NCBI GenBank assembly: GCA_018333395.1
Contig: JAGXSQ010000141.1
Coordinates: 1 to 60,830 of the forward strand
DNA length: 60,830 bases
Source of the DNA: Dethiobacter sp.
GTDB lineage: Bacteria > Bacillota_D > Dethiobacteria > Dethiobacterales > Dethiobacteraceae
Direction: 5' to 3'
Below the pieces are notes generated by a model. The model saw only the letters and a program-made list of their open reading frames with translations, was not told where the DNA came from and did not search any database. Made by a program: the position numbers and the translations under genes. This document shows positions 8,009 through 17,346 of this stretch, piece by piece (the stretch's first letter is position 1; every line of letters begins with the position of its first letter).

Positions 8009-8819
8009 TAGAGATTTCCTCCCCGTTGTCAAATAAGTACTGCCGGATAAAAGTCGCTACCCCGTGATCGAGGTTAGAAGCAGTAATGACATCAGCAACA
8101 GCCAAAACCTCCTGCCGGGCATTGGCGACAGCTACGCCGATCCCGGCATAAAGGAGCATGTCGATGTCGTTTAGGCTGTCGCCTATCGCCACCACCTGCT
8201 CCCGCGGAATACGGTGCAGATCGGCCAAAAATTTCAGCGCCTGGCCTTTGGTAGCCAAACGGTCCGTAATTTCCAGAAAATAAGGCCGAGAAATGGTGAT
8301 AGCCAACTGGTGGCCAAAACGAGCGTTCAGTTCGTCCATCAGTTCATCAAGGCCACCTTCGAGGTTGATAACGGTCAGTTTCGTCGGCGGAACAGACAAA
8401 AAAACGGCCAAATCCCCAACCGCCGTTACCCTAACGCCGGCAATAGCTTGGTAGTAGCGGGAAAACTCGTTCTCTTCAGCAACAAACAGTTCATCATCCA
8501 GATAGGCGTTGACGTGTAAGCGGCGCTGACGGCAGATGTCCGCTATCTCTTTGGCCGCCGCCAGTGGCACAGGCTGGTAATAAAGCGTCTTCCCTTCCAC
8601 CGTCCGGATCAGCGCACCATGATAGGTAATCAGCGGCAAGTCAATCTCCAGTTCCCTAGCAAAAGGGAGGGTAGAGCGGAACATTCGGCCGGTAGCCAAG
8701 GTAACGAGCACCCCCTTTCGGGCGGCGCCGCGAATGGCCAGCCGGTTTTCCTGCGAAATGCGAAACTGCCCGTTTAGCAGCGTATCGTCCAAATCAAGCG
8801 CCAAAAGTTTAAAAGACAA
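8001..8819 (-). CDS. Cof-type HAD-IIB phosphatase
   Basis: HAD-superfamily phosphatase of the Cof/IIB class, 272 residues. Motif I is ALDLDDTLL with the nucleophile Asp, motif II is LVTLATGRM, and motif IV is VAIGDSLNDIDML. The family dephosphorylates sugar phosphates and flavin or pyridoxal phosphates. TTG at 8819 is preferred because GGGAGAGGTGA stands just upstream; an ATG nine codons earlier is the alternative. It is the first gene of the leftward run and is divergent from the gene at 9052. Confidence 0.87.
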   Translation of the reverse strand: MSFKLLALDLDDTLLNGQFRISQENRLAIRGAARKGVLVTLATGRMFRSTLPFARELEIDLPLITYHGALIRTVEGKTLYYQPVPLAAAKEIADICRQRRLHVNAYLDDELFVAEENEFSRYYQAIAGVRVTAVGDLAVFLSVPPTKLTVINLEGGLDELMDELNARFGHQLAITISRPYFLEITDRLATKGQALKFLADLHRIPREQVVAIGDSLNDIDMLLYAGIGVAVANARQEVLAVADVITASNLDHGVATFIRQYLFDNGEEISNE

Positions 8820-9051
8820 GCGGCTCACCTCTCCCGTCCTGATCATAATAACACGACAGAAGCACCTATTTCCAGCTGGAAGAAACTCTTTTACAGCAAC
8901 TTCTGTTCGACAAATTGATCACGATTTCCTTTTTCCGCCCTCAATGTCAAACTTTAGCGATTTAACCCGGAATTACCGCGGCTCCGCAAACATATTTCTT
9001 TCCTTCACCCTAATACTAGCATAGAACGATGACAAACCAGGGGGTAAGAAA

Positions 9052-9867
9052 ATGGCCTTCTCAGGAGACCAAAGTATTTGCCTTACCGAGCCGGTGCAGT
9101 GGGCAAAAGACTACCTGCAGGATATCCTGGAAACACTGGGGTCGTCCGCAACAGGCGAGCACAGCCTCGTACTGCTCTCCCTGGAAAAAGAAGAACTGCG
9201 CCTAGTCTGGCATAGCCTGTTTGTTAACCGTCCTGAAAACACTCCCCGTCACTCCCGCGAAAGCGGGAAGCCACGCAAGTTTCACTCTTCGGATGGTGCC
9301 GTAGACGGCATGTCTGTCCATCCAGAGCGCGGGCCGATCTTTTACGCTGCCGGCCTGCCTGGAGCCCGCCTGTTCGTCCTCCGGCAGCTGCTCGCGGCCA
9401 TGCCAGCAGCTGCTAATTCCCGGCACCAGAGCAACGAAGTCGTCCTGAGCACCGTCTGTAGCCATCTCGTGGAGCTCTCTTTTTTCCTTTCAGGTTTCGC
9501 TTTTCCCATGACCGAAAAAGCACCTGCGGAGGCCGTAGTGGAGAAAGCCCTTAGCATCCTAGACGGCAGCAACCTACTGCCTAGACTGACAGTGGCCGGG
9601 CAGCACCTGCATCTTTACTGCCTTGACTATCGTCTACCCTCCCCTGCCTACTATTTGCCCTTCTCGCACACACTACTATGCGGAGCAAGCAACCTGGGCG
9701 AGGAGGAACAGCTGCGCTTTCTGCTCCGCCAGTTCGGAAAAGTCTACTACACGTTACGCACGGATAGACGGAAAGAAGGCGGTGATCAGGCTTTAAACGG
9801 GCTGGCAGCCAAGCGCCATGCCCGTCACCTAGCCGCCAAATTGCTGGCCTGGATCAGTCGTGTCTAG
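9052..9867 (+). CDS. Unrecognised protein with an in-frame palindromic repeat
   Basis: A 271-residue protein on the opposite strand to its neighbours, starting at an ATG nine bases after GGGGG. I do not recognise the family. It shows no signal peptide and no clear membrane helix; one weakly hydrophobic stretch lies near residues 135-150. Residues 63-75 (NTPRHSRESGKPR) are encoded by a REP-like hairpin of a type often found between genes, so the frame seems to have absorbed an insertion without breaking. It is divergent from the HAD gene across 205 bases, and its TAG stop shares the palindrome CTAG with the uvrC stop. It is most likely a lineage-specific soluble protein; a decayed gene is possible. 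Confidence 0.6.
   Translation: MAFSGDQSICLTEPVQWAKDYLQDILETLGSSATGEHSLVLLSLEKEELRLVWHSLFVNRPENTPRHSRESGKPRKFHSSDGAVDGMSVHPERGPIFYAAGLPGARLFVLRQLLAAMPAAANSRHQSNEVVLSTVCSHLVELSFFLSGFAFPMTEKAPAEAVVEKALSILDGSNLLPRLTVAGQHLHLYCLDYRLPSPAYYLPFSHTLLCGASNLGEEEQLRFLLRQFGKVYYTLRTDRRKEGGDQALNGLAAKRHARHLAAKLLAWISRV
9247..9274. repeat. REP-like palindrome inside a reading frame
   Basis: CGTCACTCCCGCGAAAGCGG and the eight bases after it form a perfect six-base-pair hairpin, TCCCGC/GCGGGA, capped by a GAAA tetraloop (9253-9268). This resembles the widespread intergenic repeat whose translation reads RHSRESG. It lies in frame within the gene at 9052. A diverged relative appears at 41949-42076. Confidence 0.65.
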
Positions 9868-11726
9868 TCAACATCTTCCTGCAAAAAGGAATACAGTCGC
9901 TCAGCCGTTGCTCTGTCCAGTCCTTTTACCGCCGCCAACTCTTGACGCGTAGCCTTCTTCAAAGCAGCTAGACTGCCAAAATGCCGGAGCAGGGCAATTT
10001 TACGCTTTTCACCGATGCCAGGGACCTCCAGAAGCAGGGAGCCGCGCTTGGCACCTCCGCGCAGAACGCGCTGGTAAGTCACCGCAAAACGGTGCGCCTC
10101 ATCGCGGATGCGCTGCAGCAGCTGCAGAGCCGGGGAATTCCGGGGAAGATTCAGAGGCTCCAGGTCGCCAGGCCGATAAATAAGCTCGGCTTCCTTGGCT
10201 AGGGCGACGACCGGAATGGATGTGAATCCGGCATGCTCTAACGCTTGTAGCGTGGCGCCTAGCTGCCCGGCGCCACCATCTACCAGTATCAGGTCGGGGA
10301 CAACCTGGAAGGGGTCAGCGGACGCTTGCGCCAGTGTCTCCTGCAGCGCTTTTTTCAGGCGGGCCAAACGTCTTCCCAGCGCCTCCTTTAAAGAAGCGTA
10401 GTCATCCGGGCCATCTACCGTGCGGACACGAAAGCGCCGGTATGCCGCGGGATGGGGCAGCCCACCGTCAAAGACGACCATAGCCGCTACCGTTCCTTCA
10501 CCGTGCAGGTGAGAAATGTCGTAGCCCTCTATGCGGCAGGGTAGCTCTCCCAGTCCTAATGCCGCGGCCAGCTCACTCAGCGCTACTTGCGGGCTTCTGG
10601 CTTGCTCCCGCAATATCTCCTGCCGCAGGAACAGGCCGGCGTTCTCGGTAGCCAGCCGGAGCAGTTCTTTCTTGGCACCACGTCTTGGCACACGCATCCC
10701 GACACAGCTACCGCGGCGTGTTCTGAGCCAAGCGGCAAGAAGCTCCTGTTCCGGAACATCCAAAGAAAGGAGGATTTCCGGCGGAAGATGACTGGCGCGA
10801 GCGTAGTATTGCCGCAAAAACGCCGCCAGCAACTGCGGCTCTTCCTCCCCCGTGGGATTGGTCAGGTGAAAGTGTTCTCTCCCGGTCAGCTTCCCCCCGC
10901 GGACAGCAAAAAGCTGCACAACCGCTGTCTGCTCACCGCTGGCCAGGGCCACCACATCATGGTCGCCACCCCTGGGGTCAGACAGTTTTTGCCCGATCAG
11001 CACCATCTCCAGGGCGCGGCACTGGTCGCGCAGCCTGGCCGCCTGTTCAAAGTCCAGCTGTTCCGCCGCCGCCCGCATCCGTTCCGACAGTTCTTTGCGC
11101 AGCCTGTTCCGCTTGCCTTCCAGGAAAAGCAGCGCCTCGTCAACCATGGTTCTGTATTCCTCCGCAGTCACTTCCCCGGCGCAGGGGGCCAGGCAGCGCC
11201 TGATGTGCCGGTTAAGGCAGGGCCGGCGCGGCCCGGGCAAAAACAGAGCCACGCAGTGGCGGAAAGGGAAAAAACGCCGCAATAACCGGATGGTCTCGCG
11301 CAGGGCTCCGGCATCGGTGTACGGACCGAAATAGCGGGCTCCGTCAGGCTCCATACGGCGCGTCAGATGCAGGCGCGGAAACGACTCCTGCACAGTTACC
11401 CGGAGATAAGGGTACTGCTTGTCATCCCGCAGGTTGATGTTATAATGCGGCTGATGCTCCTTAATCAGGTTGTTCTCCAGGATCAGCGCTTCCATTTCCG
11501 TGTCCGTCACGGTATAGTCCAGGTCGCTGACCCGTTCCGCCATGGCCCGCACTTTGGGCGACAGCTTTTCCCACGACTGAAAATAAGAACGCACCCGCTG
11601 CAGGAGGTCCTGGGCCTTGCCCACATAGATAATCCTGCCCTGCCTGTCTTTCAGCAGGTAGACACCCGGCCGCCGCGGCAGGAGCGGCAGCTTTTCCCGG
11701 ATTGCTTCCGGCAAATCCTTATTCAT
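9864..11726 (-). CDS. uvrC: UvrABC system protein C (excinuclease subunit)
   Basis: UvrC, 620 residues, makes the two incisions around a DNA lesion after loading by UvrA and UvrB. In order: GIY-YIG nuclease domain (RRPGVYLLKDRQGRIIYVGK) at about residues 17-95, a UVR motif that contacts UvrB (about 205-240), an RNase H-like endonuclease domain (about 380-540), and tandem helix-hairpin-helix motifs at the C-terminus. Start ATG at 11726, 32 bases after the uvrA stop, so it is in one unit with uvrA. It converges on the gene at 9052 with overlapping stop codons and no room for a separate terminator. Confidence 0.97.
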   Translation of the reverse strand: MNKDLPEAIREKLPLLPRRPGVYLLKDRQGRIIYVGKAQDLLQRVRSYFQSWEKLSPKVRAMAERVSDLDYTVTDTEMEALILENNLIKEHQPHYNINLRDDKQYPYLRVTVQESFPRLHLTRRMEPDGARYFGPYTDAGALRETIRLLRRFFPFRHCVALFLPGPRRPCLNRHIRRCLAPCAGEVTAEEYRTMVDEALLFLEGKRNRLRKELSERMRAAAEQLDFEQAARLRDQCRALEMVLIGQKLSDPRGGDHDVVALASGEQTAVVQLFAVRGGKLTGREHFHLTNPTGEEEPQLLAAFLRQYYARASHLPPEILLSLDVPEQELLAAWLRTRRGSCVGMRVPRRGAKKELLRLATENAGLFLRQEILREQARSPQVALSELAAALGLGELPCRIEGYDISHLHGEGTVAAMVVFDGGLPHPAAYRRFRVRTVDGPDDYASLKEALGRRLARLKKALQETLAQASADPFQVVPDLILVDGGAGQLGATLQALEHAGFTSIPVVALAKEAELIYRPGDLEPLNLPRNSPALQLLQRIRDEAHRFAVTYQRVLRGGAKRGSLLLEVPGIGEKRKIALLRHFGSLAALKKATRQELAAVKGLDRATAERLYSFLQEDVD

Positions 11727-11758
11727 CCGAGTTCCCCCGCTCAGGAAATGGCAATTTT

Positions 11759-14605
11759 TTATGACGCGGCTCTTTTCCCGGGAGAAACTCCGGGCAGCAC
11801 TCTGCGCAGGAAGCGGCCGGTATGGGAGCCCTCCACCCCGGACACTTCCTCTGGCGCACCGCAGGCTACCACCAGACCGCCGGCATCGCCGCCCTCCGGT
11901 CCGAGGTCCAGCACATAATCGGCGCGCTTAATCACGTCTAGGTTATGCTCAATTACCAGGACGCTGTCGCCGTTCTCCACCAATCTGTCCAGAATGTCCA
12001 GCAGTTTATTGATATCATCGCTGTGCAGTCCCGTGGTGGGCTCATCCAGAATATATAACGTCTTGCCGTTGCTGCGGCGAGACAACTCAGTGGCCAGCTT
12101 GACACGCTGCGCCTCACCACCAGACAACGTCGGCGCCGGCTGCCCGAGACGAATGTACCCAAGCCCTACGTCAGCCAGCGTCTGCAGTTTGCGCCTGATG
12201 GCCGGAATGGCCTCAAAAAAAGTAAGCGCTTCAGCCACCGTCATAGCCAGCACGTCAGCAATGCTTTTCCCTTTATAACGCACTTCCAGCGTTTCCCGGC
12301 TGTAACGCGCGCCTTTACAAACCTCACAGGGGACATAAACGTCAGGCAAAAAATGCATCTCAATGCGCAAGATACCGTCACCGCGGCAGGCCTCACAGCG
12401 GCCGCCTTTGACATTGAAGCTGAAACGCCCCGGCTTGTAACCGCGCATCTTCCCCTCATTTGTCCGGGAAAAAAGCTCCCGAATGTGGTCAAAAACTCCG
12501 GTATAGGTAGCCGGATTGGAACGTGGTGTACGGCCAATCGGTGACTGGTCAACATCAATGACCTTGTCCAGAAGCTCCATACCGAGAAGAGCATCGTGCT
12601 CGGCCGGCTTCTCCCGCCCGTTATGCAGTTCCATAGACAGCCGCCGGTACAATATATCATTGACCAGCGTACTCTTACCAGAGCCAGAAACTCCCGTCAC
12701 ACAGGTAAAAACGCCGAGCGGAATCTGTACATGAATGTTTTTCAGGTTATGAGCACGCGCCCCGCAAATCTCCAGCCATTTTCCGTTCAGAGAGCGGCGC
12801 ACCTCCGGTAAGGCAATCTTTTTTTTGCCGGACAGGTAAAGGCCTGTCACCGATTGCGCCACCCGGATAATCTCCTCCACTGACCCGGCTGCCACCACTT
12901 CCCCACCAAGCGCACCGGCACCCGGTCCGATGTCCAGCACATAGTCGGCCCGGCGGATGGTCTCCTCGTCATGTTCCACCACAATGACTGTATTGCCAAG
13001 GTCCCGCAGGGAAAGCAGCGTCTGTATCAGGCGTGCGTTGTCCCGCTGGTGCAGGCCGATGCTTGGCTCATCCAAGATATAGAGCACTCCGGTCAGGCTG
13101 GAGCCGACCTGGGTAGCCAGACGGATACGCTGTGCCTCACCGCCGGACAGCGTTCCCGCCGCCCGGTCAAGCGTCAGGTAAGTCAGGCCAACATTGACCA
13201 AAAACCCTAGCCTGGCCTGAATTTCTTTCAATACCAGACGAGCAATTTGCTGTTCTTTGTCGCTCAAACACAAATCGGCCAGAAAAAGTTTCGCCCGCTC
13301 CACAGTCAAAGACGACAGCTCCGCGATATTTTTCCCTCCCACGGTTACCGCCAGGCTCGCTTCCTTCAGGCGTGTTCCCCGGCACTTGGGACAAGGGCTG
13401 TGGGACATATAGCCTTCCAGCTCCTCGCGAACCTGCTCTGAAGTAGTTTCGCGGTAACGGCGCTCTAGGCTTGGCACTACACCTTCGAAACGCAACTGGT
13501 AGCGGTGTGTCCGTCCGGAGGCATCTTCATAGCTAAAGGGCACGCGCTCGCTGCTGCCCTGGAGTAACAGTTCCTGCTGCTCTCGCGGCAGCTGCTCGAA
13601 CGGCACTTCCGTGTCCAGACTAAAATGTTCCGTCACCGCCAGCAACAGCTGTTGGTAGTAACCGTTATTCCCCGCCCGCCAGGGAGCGATGGCCCCGCCG
13701 GAGAGCGTACGCCGCCGGTCAGGAATTACCCGCTCCGGGTCAATTTCCGCTTTGCTGCCAAGACCGCTGCATTCAGGGCAGGCACCATACGGACTGTTAA
13801 AGGAAAACATGCGGGGAGCCAATTCCTCAAAAGAGAAACCACACTCTGGGCAGGCAAACAAAGAGGAAAAGAACAGCTCCTCGCCACCTACAATCTCCAC
13901 CAGCACCAAGCCCTCCCCGTATTTAAGCGCCGTTTCCAGAGAGTCGGCCAAGCGTTGAGCCATGGCACTCCGAATCACCAACCTATCCACCACTACCTCG
14001 ATGGTGTGCTTCTTGTTCTTCTCCAGTTTGATTTCCTCTTCCAGTTCACGCGCCTGTCCGTCCACCCGTACGCGGATAAAACCATCGGCCCGCGCCTTCT
14101 GAAAAAGCTTGCTATACTCTCCCTTGCGGCCGCGTACAAGCGGAGAGAGTACCTGTAGTCTAGTCCCCTCCGGCAGAGCCAGCAGGCGGTCCACCATTTG
14201 CTCCACCGTCTGTGGAGCGATTTTAATACGGCAGCGCGGACAGTGCGGGTGTCCCACCCTGGCGAAAAGCAGCCGCAGGTAATCATAAATTTCCGTCACC
14301 GTCCCCACCGTGGATCGCGGGTTGCGGGAGGTGGTCTTCTGGTCGATGGAAATAGCCGGCGACAGCCCTTCGATATAATCCACATCCGGCTTGTCCATCT
14401 GCCCGAGAAACTGCCTGGCGTAAGCCGACAGCGACTCCACATAACGCCGCTGTCCTTCGGCATAAATAGTATCAAACGCCAGCGAAGACTTGCCCGAACC
14501 GGATACGCCGGTGATGACTACCAGCTTGTTGCGGGGAATCTCCACGTCAATGTTTTTTAGATTATGCTCCCGCGCGCCCCGGATGATGATCCTGTCGTGT
14601 ACCAT
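11759..14605 (-). CDS. uvrA: UvrABC system protein A (damage-recognition ATPase)
   Basis: UvrA, 948 residues, the usual length. It is an ABC-type ATPase dimer that scans DNA for distortions and loads UvrB. Two ATPase modules are seen: the first Walker A is [15 protein letters not shown] near residue 35, the second [13 protein letters not shown] near 645, each with an LSGGEAQR signature. Zinc-binding cysteine pairs occur in both halves ([16 protein letters not shown] with PCEVCKGA). ATG at 14605. It has its own upstream promoter with an extended -10, which would be needed because uvrB is separated from it by an opposed toxin-antitoxin pair. Confidence 0.98.
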   Translation of the reverse strand: MVHDRIIIRGAREHNLKNIDVEIPRNKLVVITGVSGSGKSSLAFDTIYAEGQRRYVESLSAYARQFLGQMDKPDVDYIEGLSPAISIDQKTTSRNPRSTVGTVTEIYDYLRLLFARVGHPHCPRCRIKIAPQTVEQMVDRLLALPEGTRLQVLSPLVRGRKGEYSKLFQKARADGFIRVRVDGQARELEEEIKLEKNKKHTIEVVVDRLVIRSAMAQRLADSLETALKYGEGLVLVEIVGGEELFFSSLFACPECGFSFEELAPRMFSFNSPYGACPECSGLGSKAEIDPERVIPDRRRTLSGGAIAPWRAGNNGYYQQLLLAVTEHFSLDTEVPFEQLPREQQELLLQGSSERVPFSYEDASGRTHRYQLRFEGVVPSLERRYRETTSEQVREELEGYMSHSPCPKCRGTRLKEASLAVTVGGKNIAELSSLTVERAKLFLADLCLSDKEQQIARLVLKEIQARLGFLVNVGLTYLTLDRAAGTLSGGEAQRIRLATQVGSSLTGVLYILDEPSIGLHQRDNARLIQTLLSLRDLGNTVIVVEHDEETIRRADYVLDIGPGAGALGGEVVAAGSVEEIIRVAQSVTGLYLSGKKKIALPEVRRSLNGKWLEICGARAHNLKNIHVQIPLGVFTCVTGVSGSGKSTLVNDILYRRLSMELHNGREKPAEHDALLGMELLDKVIDVDQSPIGRTPRSNPATYTGVFDHIRELFSRTNEGKMRGYKPGRFSFNVKGGRCEACRGDGILRIEMHFLPDVYVPCEVCKGARYSRETLEVRYKGKSIADVLAMTVAEALTFFEAIPAIRRKLQTLADVGLGYIRLGQPAPTLSGGEAQRVKLATELSRRSNGKTLYILDEPTTGLHSDDINKLLDILDRLVENGDSVLVIEHNLDVIKRADYVLDLGPEGGDAGGLVVACGAPEEVSGVEGSHTGRFLRRVLPGVSPGKRAAS

Positions 14606-14642
14606 GAATTAGCCCCCAAGTAAAAAATCAGTAAGCGTTACT

Positions 14643-14651
14643 ATTATATCA
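14643..14651 (-). promoter_or_regulatory. Candidate uvrA promoter, extended -10
   Basis: On the minus strand TGATATAAT gives a perfect -10 hexamer (14643-14648) with the upstream TG of an extended -10, 37 bases before the uvrA ATG. The -35 is weak, as expected for that promoter type. No LexA-like operator was found nearby. Confidence 0.55.
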
Positions 14652-14692
14652 TTTTCCGACCGGCATAAAAAGCTCTTTGCCCAGCAATTTAT

Positions 14693-14716
14693 CTTGACTT
14701 AGTCCTTGACTTAGTT
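14693..14716 (+). promoter_or_regulatory. Tandem 12-base repeat, putative TA operator/promoter
   Basis: Two back-to-back copies of CTTGACTTAGT plus C or T (14693-14704 and 14705-14716) stand just upstream of the antitoxin ribosome site. Each contains TTGACT, a good -35-like hexamer. Phd/YefM antitoxins usually bind repeats at their own promoter, so this is a likely autoregulatory operator; which copy acts as -35 is not clear. Confidence 0.5.
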
Positions 14717-14740
14717 TACTCTAAAGGAGAGGTGAGCGGG

Positions 14741-14974
14741 ATGTTGGTTAATATTCACCAGGCAAAAACTAACCTATCCATGCTGTTAAAAAAAGTCAGT
14801 GAAGGGCAGGATGTAATCATCGCCAGGGCCGGCAAACCGGTGGCCCGGCTGGTTCCTTATACTGACAGGCCGTCAAAGCGCGTCCCCGGCAGCGCCAGGG
14901 ACAAAGTGCTTATTTCGCCGGACTTTAACGATTCGTTGCCGGCTGACTTATTGCAGGAGTTTGAAAATCTGTGA
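14741..14974 (+). CDS. Phd/YefM family antitoxin
   Basis: Antitoxin of 77 residues. The N-terminal MLVNIHQAKTNLSMLLKKV and the following EGQDVIIARAGKPVARLVPY are typical of the Phd/YefM fold, which binds operator DNA with its N-terminal part and neutralises the toxin with its C-terminal tail. AAAGGAG stands about ten bases before the ATG at 14741; a GTG three codons earlier is too close to the ribosome site. Its TGA overlaps the toxin start as GTGA. The pair lies between uvrB and uvrA on the opposite strand. Confidence 0.88.
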   Translation: MLVNIHQAKTNLSMLLKKVSEGQDVIIARAGKPVARLVPYTDRPSKRVPGSARDKVLISPDFNDSLPADLLQEFENL

Positions 14975-15357
14975 GCATACTTCTGGATACGCAGGCCTTT
15001 TTGTGGTGGATAAGTGATGCCCCCCAGTTATCACAGAAAGCCCGGCAAATTATCGGTAACGGCGAAAATGCTCTTTTCCTGAGCGCGGCCAGCGGGTGGG
15101 AAATCGCCATTAAAACCAGGCTGGGCAAGCTAAACCTGCCGGCCGACATTGCTTCGTTCATCGCTGAACAACTGTCTGTTAACGCTATTACCCCGTTGCC
15201 CATCCAAATGAAACATGCTTTGCACTTGCATAGCCTTCCGGATTTCCACCGTGATCCTTTTGACCGGATGATTGTCGCCCAGGCCCAGGTCGAAGGATGG
15301 CCCGTTTTGACGGCCGATCCGCAACTTGCCGGATACAGCGTGCAAATAATATGGTAG
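14971..15357 (+). CDS. PIN domain toxin (VapC-like ribonuclease)
   Basis: PIN-domain protein of 128 residues, predicted to be the ribonuclease toxin paired with the antitoxin before it. Acidic metal ligands are in the expected places: LLDTQAFLW at the N-terminus, Glu in SGWEIAIKTRLGK, Asp in DPFDRMIVAQA, and the last Asp in LTADPQL. The group with WWISD and GWEIAIK is the PIN family usually paired with Phd-type antitoxins. The start is GTG, overlapping the antitoxin stop by four bases. The gene ends at the base before the uvrB stop codon, so the two converge with no spacer. Confidence 0.88.
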   Translation: MSILLDTQAFLWWISDAPQLSQKARQIIGNGENALFLSAASGWEIAIKTRLGKLNLPADIASFIAEQLSVNAITPLPIQMKHALHLHSLPDFHRDPFDRMIVAQAQVEGWPVLTADPQLAGYSVQIIW

Positions 15358-17346
15358 TCATGATTTACGCAGCTCAAAGAGAAGGTCGCGAAGCTGTGCG
15401 GCACGTTCAAATTCCAGATCGCGAGCCGCTTTTTTCATTTCTTTTTCCAGGTCGGCCAGCATTTTTTTGCGCTCCGCCGCTGTCATAGTCTGCAGCCTGT
15501 CGCTTTGCAGGTAGCCGGGCAGCGGAGTTTCCGCCACCCGGGTTGCCTCAATGACGCCGCGGACTGCTTTTTGCACTGTGGTCGGCGTAATGTTGTACTG
15601 GCGATTAAATTCCTGCTGCAGCAACCGGCGCCTATCTGTCTCGTCAATAGCTAGGCGCATAGATTCGGTCACCTTATCACCGTACATGATTACCGTACCA
15701 TGTACGTGGCGCGCCGCGCGGCCAGTAGTCTGGATCAGCGACCTTTCCGACCGCAGGAACCCTTCCTTGTCGGCATCCAGGATAGCCACAAGAGATACCT
15801 CCGGCAGATCCAGTCCTTCACGCAGCAGGTTGATGCCTACCAGCACGTCAAACTCCCCTAAGCGCAGGCCTCGGATAATTTCCATCCGCTCCAGCGTATT
15901 GATTTCCGAATGCAGGTAGCGTACCTTCAGACCCATCTCCCGGAAATACTCGGTCAGGTCCTCCGCCATCCGTTTGGTTAGCGTCGTTACCAGCACCCGC
16001 TCGTTTTGCGCCACTCGCTGGCGGATTTCGCCGTACAGGTCGTCAAGTTGCCCCTTGACAGGGCGTACCGAAATTTGCGGATCAACCAAGCCGGTGGGAC
16101 GGATAATCTGCTCCACCATCTGTTCAGCCCGCTCTAGTTCATACGGCCCCGGAGTGGCCGAAACATAAACAGCCTGGCTGACTAGAGCGGCGAATTCGTC
16201 AAATTTGAGCGGGCGATTATCCAGTGCTGAGGGCAGCCGGAACCCGAAATCCACCAGAGTTTCTTTGCGCGAGCGGTCTCCGGCGTACATACCGCGAATT
16301 TGCGGAACTGTTACATGTGACTCGTCAATAAAGAGTAAAAAGTCTGGCGGGAAATAGTCGAGCAACGTGGCTGGCCGGCTTCCGGCCAACCGCCTGTCCA
16401 GATGTCGCGAATAGTTTTCTATGCCTGAGCAAAAGCCTATTTCCTCCATCATCTCTAGGTCGTATTTGGTCCGCTGCTCGAGTCGCTGCGACTCGAGCAG
16501 CTTGCCGTGCGTGCGCAAGTACTGCAGCCTGAGATGCAGTTCCTGGCGGATATCAACCATGGCCGCCTCCAGCGTCTCCCGAGAGGTCACAAAGTGCGAA
16601 GCCGGGAAAATAGCGATATGCTGCCGCTCGCCCAGCACCTCGCCAGTCATGGTGTCTATCTCTCTGATGCGCTCAATTTCATCACCAAAAAATTCCACCC
16701 GCACCGCCTTCTCTGTAAAAGAAGCCGGGTAAATCTCCAGAACGTCCCCCCGCACGCGGAAACGGTTGCGCTCCAGTTGGTAGTCGTTCCGCTCGTACTG
16801 GTTGTCCACCAGACGCTTGATCACCTCCTGGCGGCTCTTTTCTGTGCCTGTCCGCAGGGAAATTACATGGTCGCGGTACTCCTGCGGCGAACCTAGGCCG
16901 TAAATGCTGGAGACACTGGCCACGATGATCACGTCCCGGCGCTCTAGGAGAGCACTGGTAGCGGAGTGGCGCAGCTTATCAATTTCGTCGTTGATGGAAG
17001 CATCTTTCTCAATATAGGTATCGGTCTGCGGCAAATACGCTTCCGGTTGGTAGTAGTCATAGTAGCTGACAAAGTACTCCACCGCATTATCAGGAAAAAA
17101 TTCCCTGAACTCGCTGCAAAGCTGTGCGGCGAGTGTTTTGTTGTGGGCGATAACAAGTGTCGGCCGCTGCACCTGCTCAACCACGTTGGCCATGGTAAAC
17201 GTCTTGCCCGACCCGGTTACACCGAGCAGTACCTGATGCCGGTAACTTTTTTTTAAGCCCTCCACCAGTTGGCGGATGGCTTGCGGCTGGTCTCCCTGCG
17301 GTTTAAAGTCTGCTTTAAGCTTAAAAAGATTCATTGGTGTAGCCAT
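15358..17346 (-). CDS. uvrB: UvrABC system protein B (helicase-like subunit)
   Basis: UvrB, 662 residues, is handed to the lesion by UvrA and recruits UvrC. Walker A is [14 protein letters not shown] near residue 45, the beta-hairpin region with Tyr-rich [17 protein letters not shown] follows, then the DESH box (FIDESHVTV), and a C-terminal UVR motif for UvrC binding ([13 protein letters not shown]). The start at 17346 or four codons later overlaps the end of rng, implying coupled translation. Inside the gene a 13-base inverted repeat occurs at 16473-16501. Downstream the opposed toxin-antitoxin pair separates it from uvrA. Confidence 0.97.
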   Translation of the reverse strand: MATPMNLFKLKADFKPQGDQPQAIRQLVEGLKKSYRHQVLLGVTGSGKTFTMANVVEQVQRPTLVIAHNKTLAAQLCSEFREFFPDNAVEYFVSYYDYYQPEAYLPQTDTYIEKDASINDEIDKLRHSATSALLERRDVIIVASVSSIYGLGSPQEYRDHVISLRTGTEKSRQEVIKRLVDNQYERNDYQLERNRFRVRGDVLEIYPASFTEKAVRVEFFGDEIERIREIDTMTGEVLGERQHIAIFPASHFVTSRETLEAAMVDIRQELHLRLQYLRTHGKLLESQRLEQRTKYDLEMMEEIGFCSGIENYSRHLDRRLAGSRPATLLDYFPPDFLLFIDESHVTVPQIRGMYAGDRSRKETLVDFGFRLPSALDNRPLKFDEFAALVSQAVYVSATPGPYELERAEQMVEQIIRPTGLVDPQISVRPVKGQLDDLYGEIRQRVAQNERVLVTTLTKRMAEDLTEYFREMGLKVRYLHSEINTLERMEIIRGLRLGEFDVLVGINLLREGLDLPEVSLVAILDADKEGFLRSERSLIQTTGRAARHVHGTVIMYGDKVTESMRLAIDETDRRRLLQQEFNRQYNITPTTVQKAVRGVIEATRVAETPLPGYLQSDRLQTMTAAERKKMLADLEKEMKKAARDLEFERAAQLRDLLFELRKS
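16473..16501. repeat. Perfect inverted repeat within uvrB
   Basis: GCTGCTCGAGTCG, a three-base loop, then CGACTCGAGCAGC: 13 base pairs without mismatch. It encodes LLESQRLEQ in uvrB. It could fold in the mRNA or arise by chance from codon choice in a helix. Confidence 0.6.

Noticed and set aside
10587..11285. Plus-strand frame of 232 codons inside uvrC
   Set aside because: Antisense shadow of uvrC with no recognisable motif.
14606..14731. LexA/SOS operator upstream of uvrA
   Set aside because: No match to the Gram-positive LexA box was found by eye in the uvrA leader or near uvrB.
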